The translations under genes were made by a program, and so were the position numbers. Positions 14,498 through 21,673 of a stretch of 26,054 nucleotides of DNA are shown piece by piece. The DNA is from Spirochaetia bacterium (GTDB lineage Bacteria > Spirochaetota > Spirochaetia > Treponematales > Breznakiellaceae), in NCBI GenBank assembly GCA_026002025.1, contig BOAU01000023.1:1-26054 (forward strand), written 5' to 3'. Within the stretch, counting starts at the first letter, position 1; the number at the start of each line of letters is the position of its first letter. Under the pieces are notes generated by a model, which worked only from the letters and a program-made list of their open reading frames with translations, was not told the DNA's origin and did no database searches.

Positions 14498-15373
14498 ATG
14501 ACAACCGAACAGCTTCGGTATTTTGTAAGTATCGCCGAGAACAGCAGTTATTCCGATACCGCCAGGGAATACAGCATATCCCAGTCATCGGTGAGCAAGC
14601 AAATCCGTGCCTTTGAATGGGAGATGGGCTGCACACTGTTTGACCGAGGCCACCGCCATGTAAAATTAACGGAAATCGGCAGCACCTTGTATCCGCGCAT
14701 GAAGAATATGCTCGCGCAGTTTGACGATATTATGAATGAGGCGCACGGCTACAAGAGCAGTGAGAACACAATTAAACTCGTGTCCCTGCCTATTTTGGGA
14801 CAGTACAACATCACAAAAGTGTTACAGCTCTTTGAAGCCGACAGAAAAACCATTCAGGTACTGACAGTGGAACAGGAAGAGCGGGAGATATCGGAAACGA
14901 TTGTAAGCGGAGACTACGATATTGTCATAACCCGCGAAGAAATACTTCCCCCCGGCGCTTACAAAAAATACAAAATCGCCGAAGACTCTCTTGCCTTATT
15001 CGTCAACGAAAACCACCGCTACGCTGAAAACAAAACCATCAGTTTGGATTTGATCGCCAAAGAGCCGTTAATGCTAATGCCGAAATATACCTTTATTTAC
15101 CATCTCTGTATCAGGCTGTTCAGGGAGCAAGCTACAGTGCCCAATGTTATTTCATGCGCACGAATAGAAACAATTTTGAGTAATATTGAATCATCCCGCT
15201 GTTCTTCCCTGCTTATGGCAAAAAGCGTCAATATGTTTAGGAGCGCCAAAATCAAGGTGATACCCATAGAGCCGCCCTGCATCAGCAATATTGTCGCCGT
15301 TTGTCCCGTTAATGCTGAGCCGAAGAAAGCTACTGAGCGTTTTATACGGTTTTTAACTGCTTATTTTAGTTGA
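14498..15373 (+). CDS. LysR-family transcriptional regulator
   Basis: A 291-residue LysR-type regulator. The winged helix-turn-helix covers about residues 1-60 (MTTEQLRYFVSIAENSSYSD, then SQSSVSKQIRAFE and LFDRGHRHVKLTEIG). The rest is a periplasmic-binding-like effector domain from about residue 90. It is divergent from the six-gene sugar importer/esterase operon and is therefore its probable regulator, with an imported or processed sugar as effector. A perfect dyad lies between them. The start has no ribosome binding site but a TATAAT box ends 6 nt before it, suggesting a leaderless message. It converges with the DeoR gene downstream. Confidence 0.92.
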   Translation: MTTEQLRYFVSIAENSSYSDTAREYSISQSSVSKQIRAFEWEMGCTLFDRGHRHVKLTEIGSTLYPRMKNMLAQFDDIMNEAHGYKSSENTIKLVSLPILGQYNITKVLQLFEADRKTIQVLTVEQEEREISETIVSGDYDIVITREEILPPGAYKKYKIAEDSLALFVNENHRYAENKTISLDLIAKEPLMLMPKYTFIYHLCIRLFREQATVPNVISCARIETILSNIESSRCSSLLMAKSVNMFRSAKIKVIPIEPPCISNIVAVCPVNAEPKKATERFIRFLTAYFS

Positions 15374-15400
15374 GGGGAAGGGGAAGCGATCTTACTAGTC

Positions 15401-16165
15401 TTATAACACTACCTTTATCAGCGAAACTCCTTGTTCCCCAAGCAGCCGTTCTTTTTCCGAGGGGACATTTTCATCGGTAATTACCATGCTGATACGGTTG
15501 AAGGGGAGAAGGGGGGTCAAGCCCCGTTTGAAAAACTTTTCAGATTCCGTGAGAATGATAACCTGTTCCGCCTGTTTCGCCATATCCCGTACGGTCTCAG
15601 AACGGAGATGGTCATTTCCGGTAAAGCCCTGCTCCGGAGAAAAGCCGTCGGTTCCGATGAAAAGCTTATCCACCGAAAAACCTTGCGCACAAGCCCGCGC
15701 AATAGGCCCTACCATGACCTGGGATTCGTTCTGGTAATCCCCTCCCAGGAGCACAATCTTCGCCTGGGGTTGCCGTCTGATATAGGCTGCGATAAAAGCG
15801 GAGTTGGTGATGATTCGCACATCCCGTTTGTTAGAAGCCAGCTCCTCCGCGAGAATGGCACAACAAGAACCGGATTCTATCATTACCGCCTCGCCGTCCT
15901 TTATCAGTTCCGCTGCAGCCCGAGCGATTTTCCGTTTAGTTTCATAGTGGTAACTCAGCCGGTTATTGATATCATCGCTGGAACCGGGACTCACATATCC
16001 CCGTTCATGGTGTATAATTCCTTTTTTTTCCAGTTGATCCAGGTCTTTTCGCAGTGTTACTTTGGAGACCTCCATCATTTCCGCCAGTTTCGCTACTTCA
16101 ATGCGTTCATAAGCGGCGATGGTGTCAAGCATTTTTTGTTGGCGTTCATTTTGTTTTTCGGTCAT
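15401..16165 (-). CDS. DeoR-family repressor of the glycyl radical enzyme locus
   Basis: A 254-residue DeoR-type repressor. The DeoR helix-turn-helix is at about residues 6-57 (ERQQKMLDTIAAYERIEVAK, then VSKVTLRKDLDQLEKKG). The sensor domain follows with DGEAVMIESGSC, IITNSAFIAAYI, LLGGDYQ and KLFIGTDGFSPEQGFTGND. DeoRC domains normally bind phosphorylated sugars, which suits a locus with a ROK kinase. Its ATG overlaps the activase stop (ATGA) and GGAGG lies 10 nt before it. It is thus made with the activase and opposite to the kinase-lyase operon, and likely controls both through the divergent promoter region at 16924-17053. Confidence 0.93.
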   Translation of the reverse strand: MTEKQNERQQKMLDTIAAYERIEVAKLAEMMEVSKVTLRKDLDQLEKKGIIHHERGYVSPGSSDDINNRLSYHYETKRKIARAAAELIKDGEAVMIESGSCCAILAEELASNKRDVRIITNSAFIAAYIRRQPQAKIVLLGGDYQNESQVMVGPIARACAQGFSVDKLFIGTDGFSPEQGFTGNDHLRSETVRDMAKQAEQVIILTESEKFFKRGLTPLLPFNRISMVITDENVPSEKERLLGEQGVSLIKVVL

Positions 16166-16923
16166 GCATCTATTCCTCCGTCAATAAAGACCTGCCGATA
16201 TTCCGCTAAATCATCCCGGTGAAGCTGGGGGACACCTTGCATAGGATAGGGGATTCCCATATCCGCATATTTTTTTTCCCCGAATTGATGGAAGGGGAGA
16301 AGTTCAACCTTGGAAATATCCATGGCGGTAAAGAGACGGACGAATTCAGCAGCGTCTTCAAGGCTGTTATTAAAACCGGGAATAACCGGAATACGGGAGA
16401 GTACGTTCTTCCTGCTATCCAGGGCTGTTTTCAGATTGGCAAGGCAAACCTCATTGGATACCGCAGTGCCTTCAATGTGGCGCTTCCGGTCGTAATGCTT
16501 CACATCAATAATGAGGAAATCAACATGGTTGATGAACTCCTGCCAAAGCGCTGCGGGGGCAAGGGCGCTGGTTTCGATAGCCCGATGTATTTTTTCTTCA
16601 CCAAGACGATCAAGGAGGACAACGGCAAATTCGGCCTGAAGGAGTACTTCGCCCCCTGAAAGGGTCACTCCGCCCCCGGACTCTTCGTAGAATGGCCGAT
16701 CCTGGAGACAGATTTCCATAACCTCCTCTACCGTGTAATAACGTATTTCGGCGGTCTCACGGCCGCCAGGCCCAACGGACCTTAGGTCCGATTCCTGGGA
16801 CTCCGGGTTGGCGCACCAGCGGCACCGCAGCGGGCAGCCCTTAAAAAAGACCACCGTGCGGATGCCGGGGCCGTCGTGGAGGCTGAATTTTTGCATGTTG
16901 AAGAGCAGTGCTTTGTCAGACAT
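16162..16923 (-). CDS. Glycyl radical enzyme activase, short form lacking auxiliary clusters
   Basis: A 253-residue radical SAM enzyme that abstracts hydrogen from the partner enzyme's glycine to form the stable glycyl radical. The N-terminal signature FSLHDGPGIRTVVFFKGCPL contains the first cluster cysteine; the motif is C30-x3-C34-x2-C37. The GGE motif is in SGGGVTLSGGEVLL, and NVLSRIPVIPGFNNS lies in the barrel. Activases of YbiW/PflD-type enzymes usually carry an insertion after the SAM motif with two [4Fe-4S] cysteine sets. Here C37 leads through about 30 cysteine-free residues straight into YYTVEEVMEI, so that domain is missing and length falls to the PFL-activase range. Its start lacks a clear ribosome binding site. 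It is divergent from the kinase-lyase operon. Confidence 0.95.
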   Translation of the reverse strand: MSDKALLFNMQKFSLHDGPGIRTVVFFKGCPLRCRWCANPESQESDLRSVGPGGRETAEIRYYTVEEVMEICLQDRPFYEESGGGVTLSGGEVLLQAEFAVVLLDRLGEEKIHRAIETSALAPAALWQEFINHVDFLIIDVKHYDRKRHIEGTAVSNEVCLANLKTALDSRKNVLSRIPVIPGFNNSLEDAAEFVRLFTAMDISKVELLPFHQFGEKKYADMGIPYPMQGVPQLHRDDLAEYRQVFIDGGIDA

Positions 16924-16963
16924 GGTACGTTCTTGTATACAGCTTATCCTATATTTTAGTTAA

Positions 16964-17047
16964 TGTCAAGAAATTACTTATTTTAATAATAAATTTTCTT
17001 ATTTTAACAATTTTTTTCTTGACAAACTAGAAATTCCGGTTTACCCT
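16964..17047. promoter_or_regulatory. Divergent promoters and operator-like repeats of the glycyl radical locus
   Basis: Minus direction: TTGACA (16969-16964), 17 bp, TAAGCT, toward the activase. Plus direction: TTGACA (17019-17024), 17 bp, TACCCT (17042-17047), toward the kinase ATG at 17054. The AT-rich space between the -35 boxes holds CTTATTTTAA twice (16977-16986 and 16998-17007), 21 bp apart, i.e. two helical turns on the same face. These repeats are good candidates for the DeoR binding site controlling both directions. Neither gene has an obvious Shine-Dalgarno sequence. Confidence 0.55.
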
Positions 17048-17053
17048 GCATAT

Positions 17054-18028
17054 ATGGACCTGCATACCATAGGTATTGATGTGGGCGGAACCAAAACGGC
17101 CTACGGACTTTTTAATGGGCAAAGGGAGATAGTCCGGCGTCTTTCCCACCCATCGGACGATACCGCAAGCCCGGAGGAATTTTTTGATACCATTGCGGGC
17201 AATATTAAGGGCCTTATGGCCGCGGAGGGCCTCCAAAATGAGGATATCCGGGGGCTTGGTATCGGGATGCCCTCCTTCGTCCTTTTTGAAGAGGGGCGGC
17301 TCATCAAAACCAGCAATCTGACGAAGATTCACGACTTCCCCGCCCGCGCCTATTTGATGGAAAAACTTGGGGGGATGCGGGTGCTTATTGATAACGATTC
17401 CCATACCGGGGCGATGGCGGAACACCGGCACGGGGCGGGCCGGGGCTTTGATAATATGATCTACTGCCCCATCAGCACCGGGATTTCTTCGGGGATTATC
17501 ATAAACGGGAAGCTGTTCCGGGGCCGCTACGGCTGGTCCGGGGAAAGCGGCCACATGATCGTTACCCCCGACGACGGGGTGGAGTGCGGCTGCGGAAACC
17601 GGGGCTGCCTCATGTCGTGGTGTTCCGGCTCCATGATCGTCAAACACATTGAACAGTGGATAGCACAGGGTGAGGCGTCCATCATACCCGGTCTGGCCGG
17701 GGACGGAAAAATCACTATGTTCCACCTGGGAAGCGCCTATAATGCGGGGGATGCGCTGGCCCACCGGGCCTACGATCAAATGGTGAAATACCTGGGGATT
17801 TGGATCTACAACCTGTACGTCACCCTGAACATAAATTGTTTTGTCTTCGGCGGCGGCCTCTTAAAATTTGGCCGGCAGCTTATGGATGGGGGGAAGAAAA
17901 CAACCATCCTTGAGGATATGAAAGAGATTTTTGACGGGTACAATAAAAACGACATGCCCGTGTATTTCAAAGCGGCGGAGCTGGGTGATGACTTCGGCAT
18001 TATCGGCGCCGCAGAATTACTGTTTTAG
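17054..18028 (+). CDS. ROK-family sugar kinase
   Basis: A 324-residue ROK kinase. The ATP-binding opening is GIDVGGTKT (7-15). The catalytic-base region is IDNDSHTGAMAE, followed by GESGHM and the zinc motif C178-G-C180-GNRG-C185. The usual ROK pattern C-x-C-G-x-x-G-C-x-E is modified after the last Cys (CLMSW instead of C-x-E), so it is not an ordinary glucokinase. It precedes the glycyl radical enzyme by 12 bp in the same operon, so it probably phosphorylates that enzyme's substrate. If the lyase is of YbiW/PflD type, the substrate would be 1,5-anhydroglucitol or 1,5-anhydromannitol, phosphorylated at O6; this is inference. No ribosome binding site; the promoter suggests a leaderless message. 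Confidence 0.9.
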   Translation: MDLHTIGIDVGGTKTAYGLFNGQREIVRRLSHPSDDTASPEEFFDTIAGNIKGLMAAEGLQNEDIRGLGIGMPSFVLFEEGRLIKTSNLTKIHDFPARAYLMEKLGGMRVLIDNDSHTGAMAEHRHGAGRGFDNMIYCPISTGISSGIIINGKLFRGRYGWSGESGHMIVTPDDGVECGCGNRGCLMSWCSGSMIVKHIEQWIAQGEASIIPGLAGDGKITMFHLGSAYNAGDALAHRAYDQMVKYLGIWIYNLYVTLNINCFVFGGGLLKFGRQLMDGGKKTTILEDMKEIFDGYNKNDMPVYFKAAELGDDFGIIGAAELLF

Positions 18029-18040
18029 AAGGAGTGCGGC

Positions 18041-20461
18041 ATGAGTAACCATTTTGGAAATTTGACAAGCAGGATGGCACGGTTCCGGCTGGAATTGTTG
18101 AACGTGAAACCCCGGGTTTGTGTAGAGCGTGCTAAAATAACCACTGACACCTACCGCGAAAACATGGATCAGCCCCTGGCGATACGGCGGGCGCTGATGC
18201 TCAAAAATGTTCTCGAAAAGATGAGTATATATATAGAAGAAGAAACCCTTATCGCGGGGAATCAGGCTGCAAGTAACCGCTCCGCCCCCATCTTCCCCGA
18301 ATACGCCATGGATTGGGTCATTGATGAACTTGACAAATTTGATAAGCGGGACGGGGATCGGTTTTATATAACTGAGGAAAACAAAACAGTCCTCCGCACT
18401 ATAGCCCCTTTCTGGGAACATAATACGGTAAAAGACCGGGGGCTTGCCGCCATGCCTGAGTCGGCGCGGGTTTTTTATGACCTGGGGATCATCAAAGCCG
18501 AGGGGAATATCACTTCCGGGGATGCCCACCTGGCGGTGGATTATAAGCGTATGCTTGCCGAGGGCCTTCTTACCTACAAGCGGCGGGCGGAAGAAAAATT
18601 GAAGGGCCTGGATCTGACGGACTATAAAAACCTTCATAAATCGTATTTCTACCGGGCCGTGATCATCGTCATGGATGCGGTGATTGCCTTTGCAAAACGG
18701 TATGCGGATCTGGCGGCAAAAATGGCGGCGGCTGAAAAGGATGAGGGCCGTCGGCAGGAACTGCTTGAAATGGCCCGGGTGCTTGCAAAGGTTCCGGCTA
18801 ATAGGGCCGACACCTTCTACGAAGCGGTACAGGCCCTGTGGCTTGTTCACCTGGTACTGCAAATAGAAAGTAACGGTCATTCCCTTTCTTATGGCAGGAT
18901 GGATCAATATCTCTATCCCTATTATCAAAAAGACATTGAGACTGCGCGTATTACCGAAGAATCCGCCTGCGAACTCCTGACCAATCTATGGATGAAGACC
19001 TTTACGATCAACAAAATACGAAGCTGGTCCCATACCCGGTTTTCCGCCGGGAGTCCCCTGTACCAAAACGTAACCATAGGCGGGCAGATTCTTGAAAGTG
19101 ATTCCGCGGCGCCACGGGATGCGGTAAATCCCCTCTCCTTCCTGATTCTGAAAAGCGTGGCCCAAACCAGATTACCCCAGCCAAATCTGACGGTACGGCA
19201 TCACAAGAAACTAAACATGCAGTTTTTAAAAGATTGCATAGAAGTGGTGCGCCTTGGTTTCGGTATGCCCGCCTTTAACAGCGACGAGATTATCATCCCC
19301 TCGTTCCTGGAAAAGGGTGTTGCCAAACTGGACGCCTACAACTACAGCGCCATCGGCTGTGTGGAAGTCGCCGTGCCGGGCAAGTGGGGCTACCGGGTGA
19401 CGGGCATGAGCTTCATCAATTTTCCCAAGTCCCTGTTGATTGCCATGAACGACGGCGTGGATATTGAAAGCGGCAAAAAAGTGTGCGAGGGTATCGGACA
19501 TTTCACCACATGGAAAAACTACGATGATGTAGAAAAGGCCTGGGATAAAATTATCCGTGAGTTTACCCGCCAGTGTGTCATCATTGATTCCTGCGCCGAT
19601 ATGGTTCTGGAACGGGATACGGCGGACATACTCTGTTCCGCGCTCTGTGACGACTGTATTGAACGGGGGCTTAACTTAAAAGAAGGGGGCGCGGTTTACG
19701 ATTTTATCAGTGACCTCCAGGTGGGCATTGCAAACCTTGCGGACAGTCTTGCGGCGATAAAAAAATGCGTGTTCGAAGATAAATCCATCAGCACAAAAGA
19801 GTTGTGGGACGCGCTGCAAAACGACTTTGCGGGCAACGATTGCGAACGTATCAGGGAACTCCTCATCGCCGCGCCGAAATATGGTAACGATGATGATTAC
19901 GTGGACCTATTGGTGCGTGAAGCCTATGACGTCTATATTGAGGAGATGAAAAAATATCATAATACCCGGTATGGGCGCGGGCCAATCGGCGGTATTTATT
20001 ATGCCGGTACGTCCTCTATTTCGGCGAACGTTCCCCAGGGCGCGGGTACAACCGCCACGCCGGATGGACGAAAAGCGGGGGAGCCCCTGGCGGAGGGATG
20101 TTCCCCCAGCCATAGCATGGACCGGCATGGTCCTACGGCGGTCTTTAAGTCGGTGTCCAAACTGCCGACCCACGAAATTACCGGCGGTGTTTTGCTTAAC
20201 CAGAAAGTAAGCCCGGCCATGTTGGATACCGAAGAGAACCGGAAAAAACTTATCTTCCTGCTCCATACCTTTTTTAACCGGCTCGACGGCTTCCATGTGC
20301 AGTTCAATGTGGTTTCCCGGGAGACCCTGCTGGATGCCCAGGTCCACCCGGAAAAACATCAGGACCTCATCGTCCGGGTGGCGGGGTACAGCGCCTTTTT
20401 CAATGTCTTGTCGCGCCAGACCCAGGACGATATTATCGCGAGGACGGAACAGGTTATCTAA
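18041..20461 (+). CDS. Glycyl radical enzyme, YbiW/PflD-like (putative anhydrohexitol-phosphate lyase)
   Basis: An 806-residue glycyl radical enzyme. The radical site is Gly782 in VRVAGYSAFF near the C-terminus. The thiyl cysteine is Cys440 with the catalytic Glu442 in YSAIGCVEVAVPGKWG, the GC-x-E form found in lyase/dehydratase members, not the Cys-Cys of pyruvate formate-lyase. From memory of E. coli YbiW, many blocks agree: GNQA-x4-APIFPEY, IIKAEGN-TSGDAHLAV, LQIESNGHS, GRMDQYLYPYY, SAGSPLYQNVTIGGQ, KWGYR-TGMSFINF, APKYGNDDD, YYAGTSSISANVP and QDDIIART. YbiW and PflD are reported to ring-open 1,5-anhydroglucitol- and 1,5-anhydromannitol-6-phosphate to 1-deoxyfructose-6-phosphate. AAGGAG lies 6 nt before the ATG. 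The ROK kinase precedes it. The needed FSA-type aldolase is not in the window. Confidence 0.93.
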   Translation: MSNHFGNLTSRMARFRLELLNVKPRVCVERAKITTDTYRENMDQPLAIRRALMLKNVLEKMSIYIEEETLIAGNQAASNRSAPIFPEYAMDWVIDELDKFDKRDGDRFYITEENKTVLRTIAPFWEHNTVKDRGLAAMPESARVFYDLGIIKAEGNITSGDAHLAVDYKRMLAEGLLTYKRRAEEKLKGLDLTDYKNLHKSYFYRAVIIVMDAVIAFAKRYADLAAKMAAAEKDEGRRQELLEMARVLAKVPANRADTFYEAVQALWLVHLVLQIESNGHSLSYGRMDQYLYPYYQKDIETARITEESACELLTNLWMKTFTINKIRSWSHTRFSAGSPLYQNVTIGGQILESDSAAPRDAVNPLSFLILKSVAQTRLPQPNLTVRHHKKLNMQFLKDCIEVVRLGFGMPAFNSDEIIIPSFLEKGVAKLDAYNYSAIGCVEVAVPGKWGYRVTGMSFINFPKSLLIAMNDGVDIESGKKVCEGIGHFTTWKNYDDVEKAWDKIIREFTRQCVIIDSCADMVLERDTADILCSALCDDCIERGLNLKEGGAVYDFISDLQVGIANLADSLAAIKKCVFEDKSISTKELWDALQNDFAGNDCERIRELLIAAPKYGNDDDYVDLLVREAYDVYIEEMKKYHNTRYGRGPIGGIYYAGTSSISANVPQGAGTTATPDGRKAGEPLAEGCSPSHSMDRHGPTAVFKSVSKLPTHEITGGVLLNQKVSPAMLDTEENRKKLIFLLHTFFNRLDGFHVQFNVVSRETLLDAQVHPEKHQDLIVRVAGYSAFFNVLSRQTQDDIIARTEQVI

Positions 20462-20488
20462 ATTTTTTGAAAAAACACTCATAGGTAC

Positions 20489-20517
20489 TTGATAAACTAA
20501 TAAGATTAGTTTATATT
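20489..20517 (+). promoter_or_regulatory. tetR promoter covered by a perfect palindromic operator
   Basis: Promoter: TTGATA (20489-20494), 17-bp spacer, TATATT (20512-20517). Operator: ATAAACTAAT (20492-20501), AAG, ATTAGTTTAT (20505-20514), a perfect 10+10-bp inverted repeat that spans from the -35 to the -10. This is the classic layout for TetR autorepression. Confidence 0.8.
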
Positions 20518-20544
20518 GTTGATATGTTAGTTAAGAGAGAACCT

Positions 20545-21129
20545 ATGGAACAAAAGAAACGAGGCATGACCCGCGATACCGTATTGGCGGCCGCCGTAAA
20601 AATTGTGGAAAAACAGGGCTTTTCACAATTAACCATACAGGAATTGGCATCTTCGCTTCAGGTAAAACCCGCTTCCCTATACAATCATATCAGCGGCATT
20701 GATGAAGCAAGGCTTCGTTTGGCCCGTTACGCCCTTGAAAAGATGGAAGCGGGTTTACGGGACACGGCGCTAGGATATTCCCGTGAAGAAGCCCTGAAAA
20801 AAATCGCCTTTGCCTACCGCCATTTCGCTCTAAAGCACCCGGAACTGTACAAGGCTTTCATCAATTCCGCAAATATTGAGGACAGGAAGATTGGAGAAGC
20901 AAAACAATCGGTTGTCCGTGTTTTTCATCAGGTGCTTGAACCCTATTCATTGGATGACGGGGCAAAAGTACATTTTACCCGCTGTTTCAGAAGCAGTCTG
21001 CACGGGTTTGTCAGCCTTGAGACTGCGGGTTTTTTCAAAAACAGTGTAGATAGTAACACAAGTTTTGAAATGCTTGTTGAAAATAACCTTGGGCTGCTTA
21101 ATGGTTTGGCAAATGGCAGCCTTGTATGA
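20545..21129 (+). CDS. TetR-family transcriptional regulator
   Basis: A 194-residue TetR-type repressor. The DNA-binding helix-turn-helix is at about residues 6-52, containing TIQELASSLQVKPASLYNHI. The C-terminal part, with FRSSLHGFVSLETAGFF, resembles the WHG-type ligand domain. ATG 20545 is favoured because AAGAGAGA precedes it by 4 nt. An upstream in-frame ATG at 20524 lies exactly at the predicted transcription start and would add seven residues by leaderless translation. A perfect palindrome covers its promoter, so it very probably represses itself. It is followed after about 50 bp by a BOF-family gene in the same direction, the likely co-regulated target. It lies just downstream of the lyase gene but has its own promoter. 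Confidence 0.92.
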   Translation: MEQKKRGMTRDTVLAAAVKIVEKQGFSQLTIQELASSLQVKPASLYNHISGIDEARLRLARYALEKMEAGLRDTALGYSREEALKKIAFAYRHFALKHPELYKAFINSANIEDRKIGEAKQSVVRVFHQVLEPYSLDDGAKVHFTRCFRSSLHGFVSLETAGFFKNSVDSNTSFEMLVENNLGLLNGLANGSLV

Positions 21130-21178
21130 GGCTGTTAAAATAATACTCCGAAATGAGTTTAAACTAAAGGAGAAAGAA

Positions 21179-21544
21179 ATGAAAAAGAATATCCTGTTTG
21201 CGGTATGTCTGGCGGCAGCTGTTGTCTGCGTGGCCGGAGCGGAAGGCTGGAAAGGCGGCGGCTATACCGGCCCCTCATCGGTCAATGTGAGCAAGGCAAG
21301 CGAAGTAAAAAATATGCCCCATGACACCGATGTGGTACTGGAAGGGAAAATCGTGAGCTATCTTGGAAACGAGAAATATCTGTTTAACGATGGCTCGGAA
21401 ACGATAACCCTTGAAATAGACAATGACGTATGGAACGGACTGGAAGTAGGCCCCGACGACATCGTTGTTGTCTATGGGGAAGTTGACAAGAAGTTCCAGC
21501 AATTGGAAGTTGAAGTGGAACGGATCGAAAAGAAAAAAAGTTAA
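21179..21544 (+). CDS. Exported BOF (bacterial OB-fold) family protein, YgiW/YdeI-like
   Basis: A 121-residue exported protein. A signal peptide (about residues 1-21, ending VAGA-EG) is followed by GGYTGPS and a single OB-fold domain: VKNMPHDTDVVLEGKIVSYL, EKYLFNDGSETITLEIDNDV, VGPDDIVVVYGEVDKKF. This is the pattern of the BOF family (YgiW, YdeI, VisP), periplasmic proteins linked to envelope stress and signalling whose ligands are poorly known. AAAGGAG lies 6 nt before the ATG. It follows tetR by about 50 bp with no clear promoter of its own, so co-transcription and TetR control are likely. An earlier in-frame ATG at 21065 overlaps tetR and would destroy the signal peptide, so it was not used. 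Confidence 0.88.
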   Translation: MKKNILFAVCLAAAVVCVAGAEGWKGGGYTGPSSVNVSKASEVKNMPHDTDVVLEGKIVSYLGNEKYLFNDGSETITLEIDNDVWNGLEVGPDDIVVVYGEVDKKFQQLEVEVERIEKKKS

Positions 21545-21673
21545 GGGGGATAGTTTGAAAAAAGTCCGTTTTTGAATATACGGCAAGCGGAAAAGTCATC
21601 TCACTGGGGGAACGTTCATGAAAGTGGATTGGGACACGTGGTAATTGACGTAAAATCCATTAGGAAAATATAA
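21545..21673. other. Intergenic stretch before the hairpin element
   Basis: No gene seen. A small A/T hairpin (AAAAA-GTCCG-TTTTT, around 21561-21575) follows the BOF gene and might end its transcript. An 8-codon ORF (ATG at 21618) with GGGGGA before it is too short to call. Together with the hairpin element and marR promoter, the gene-free space runs 21545-21850. Confidence 0.4.

Noticed and set aside
15431..16222. 263-codon open frame on the plus strand opposite the DeoR gene
   Set aside because: Antisense to a clear DeoR regulator; no motifs and no start signal.
17027..17779. 250-codon open frame on the minus strand opposite the ROK kinase
   Set aside because: It is antisense to a clearly conserved kinase and has no recognisable motif, membrane pattern or ribosome binding site; high-GC third positions open the opposite frame.
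18017..18928. 303-codon open frame on the minus strand opposite the glycyl radical enzyme
   Set aside because: It lies wholly against conserved lyase sequence and shows no family features.
10797..20461. Idea that the ribose-type importer feeds the glycyl radical pathway
   Set aside because: The importer has its own divergent LysR regulator and lies on a separate transcript converging with the DeoR gene; proximity alone is not enough.
21618..21644. 8-codon ORF with GGGGGA before its ATG
   Set aside because: Too short, no conserved context, and not coupled to a downstream gene.
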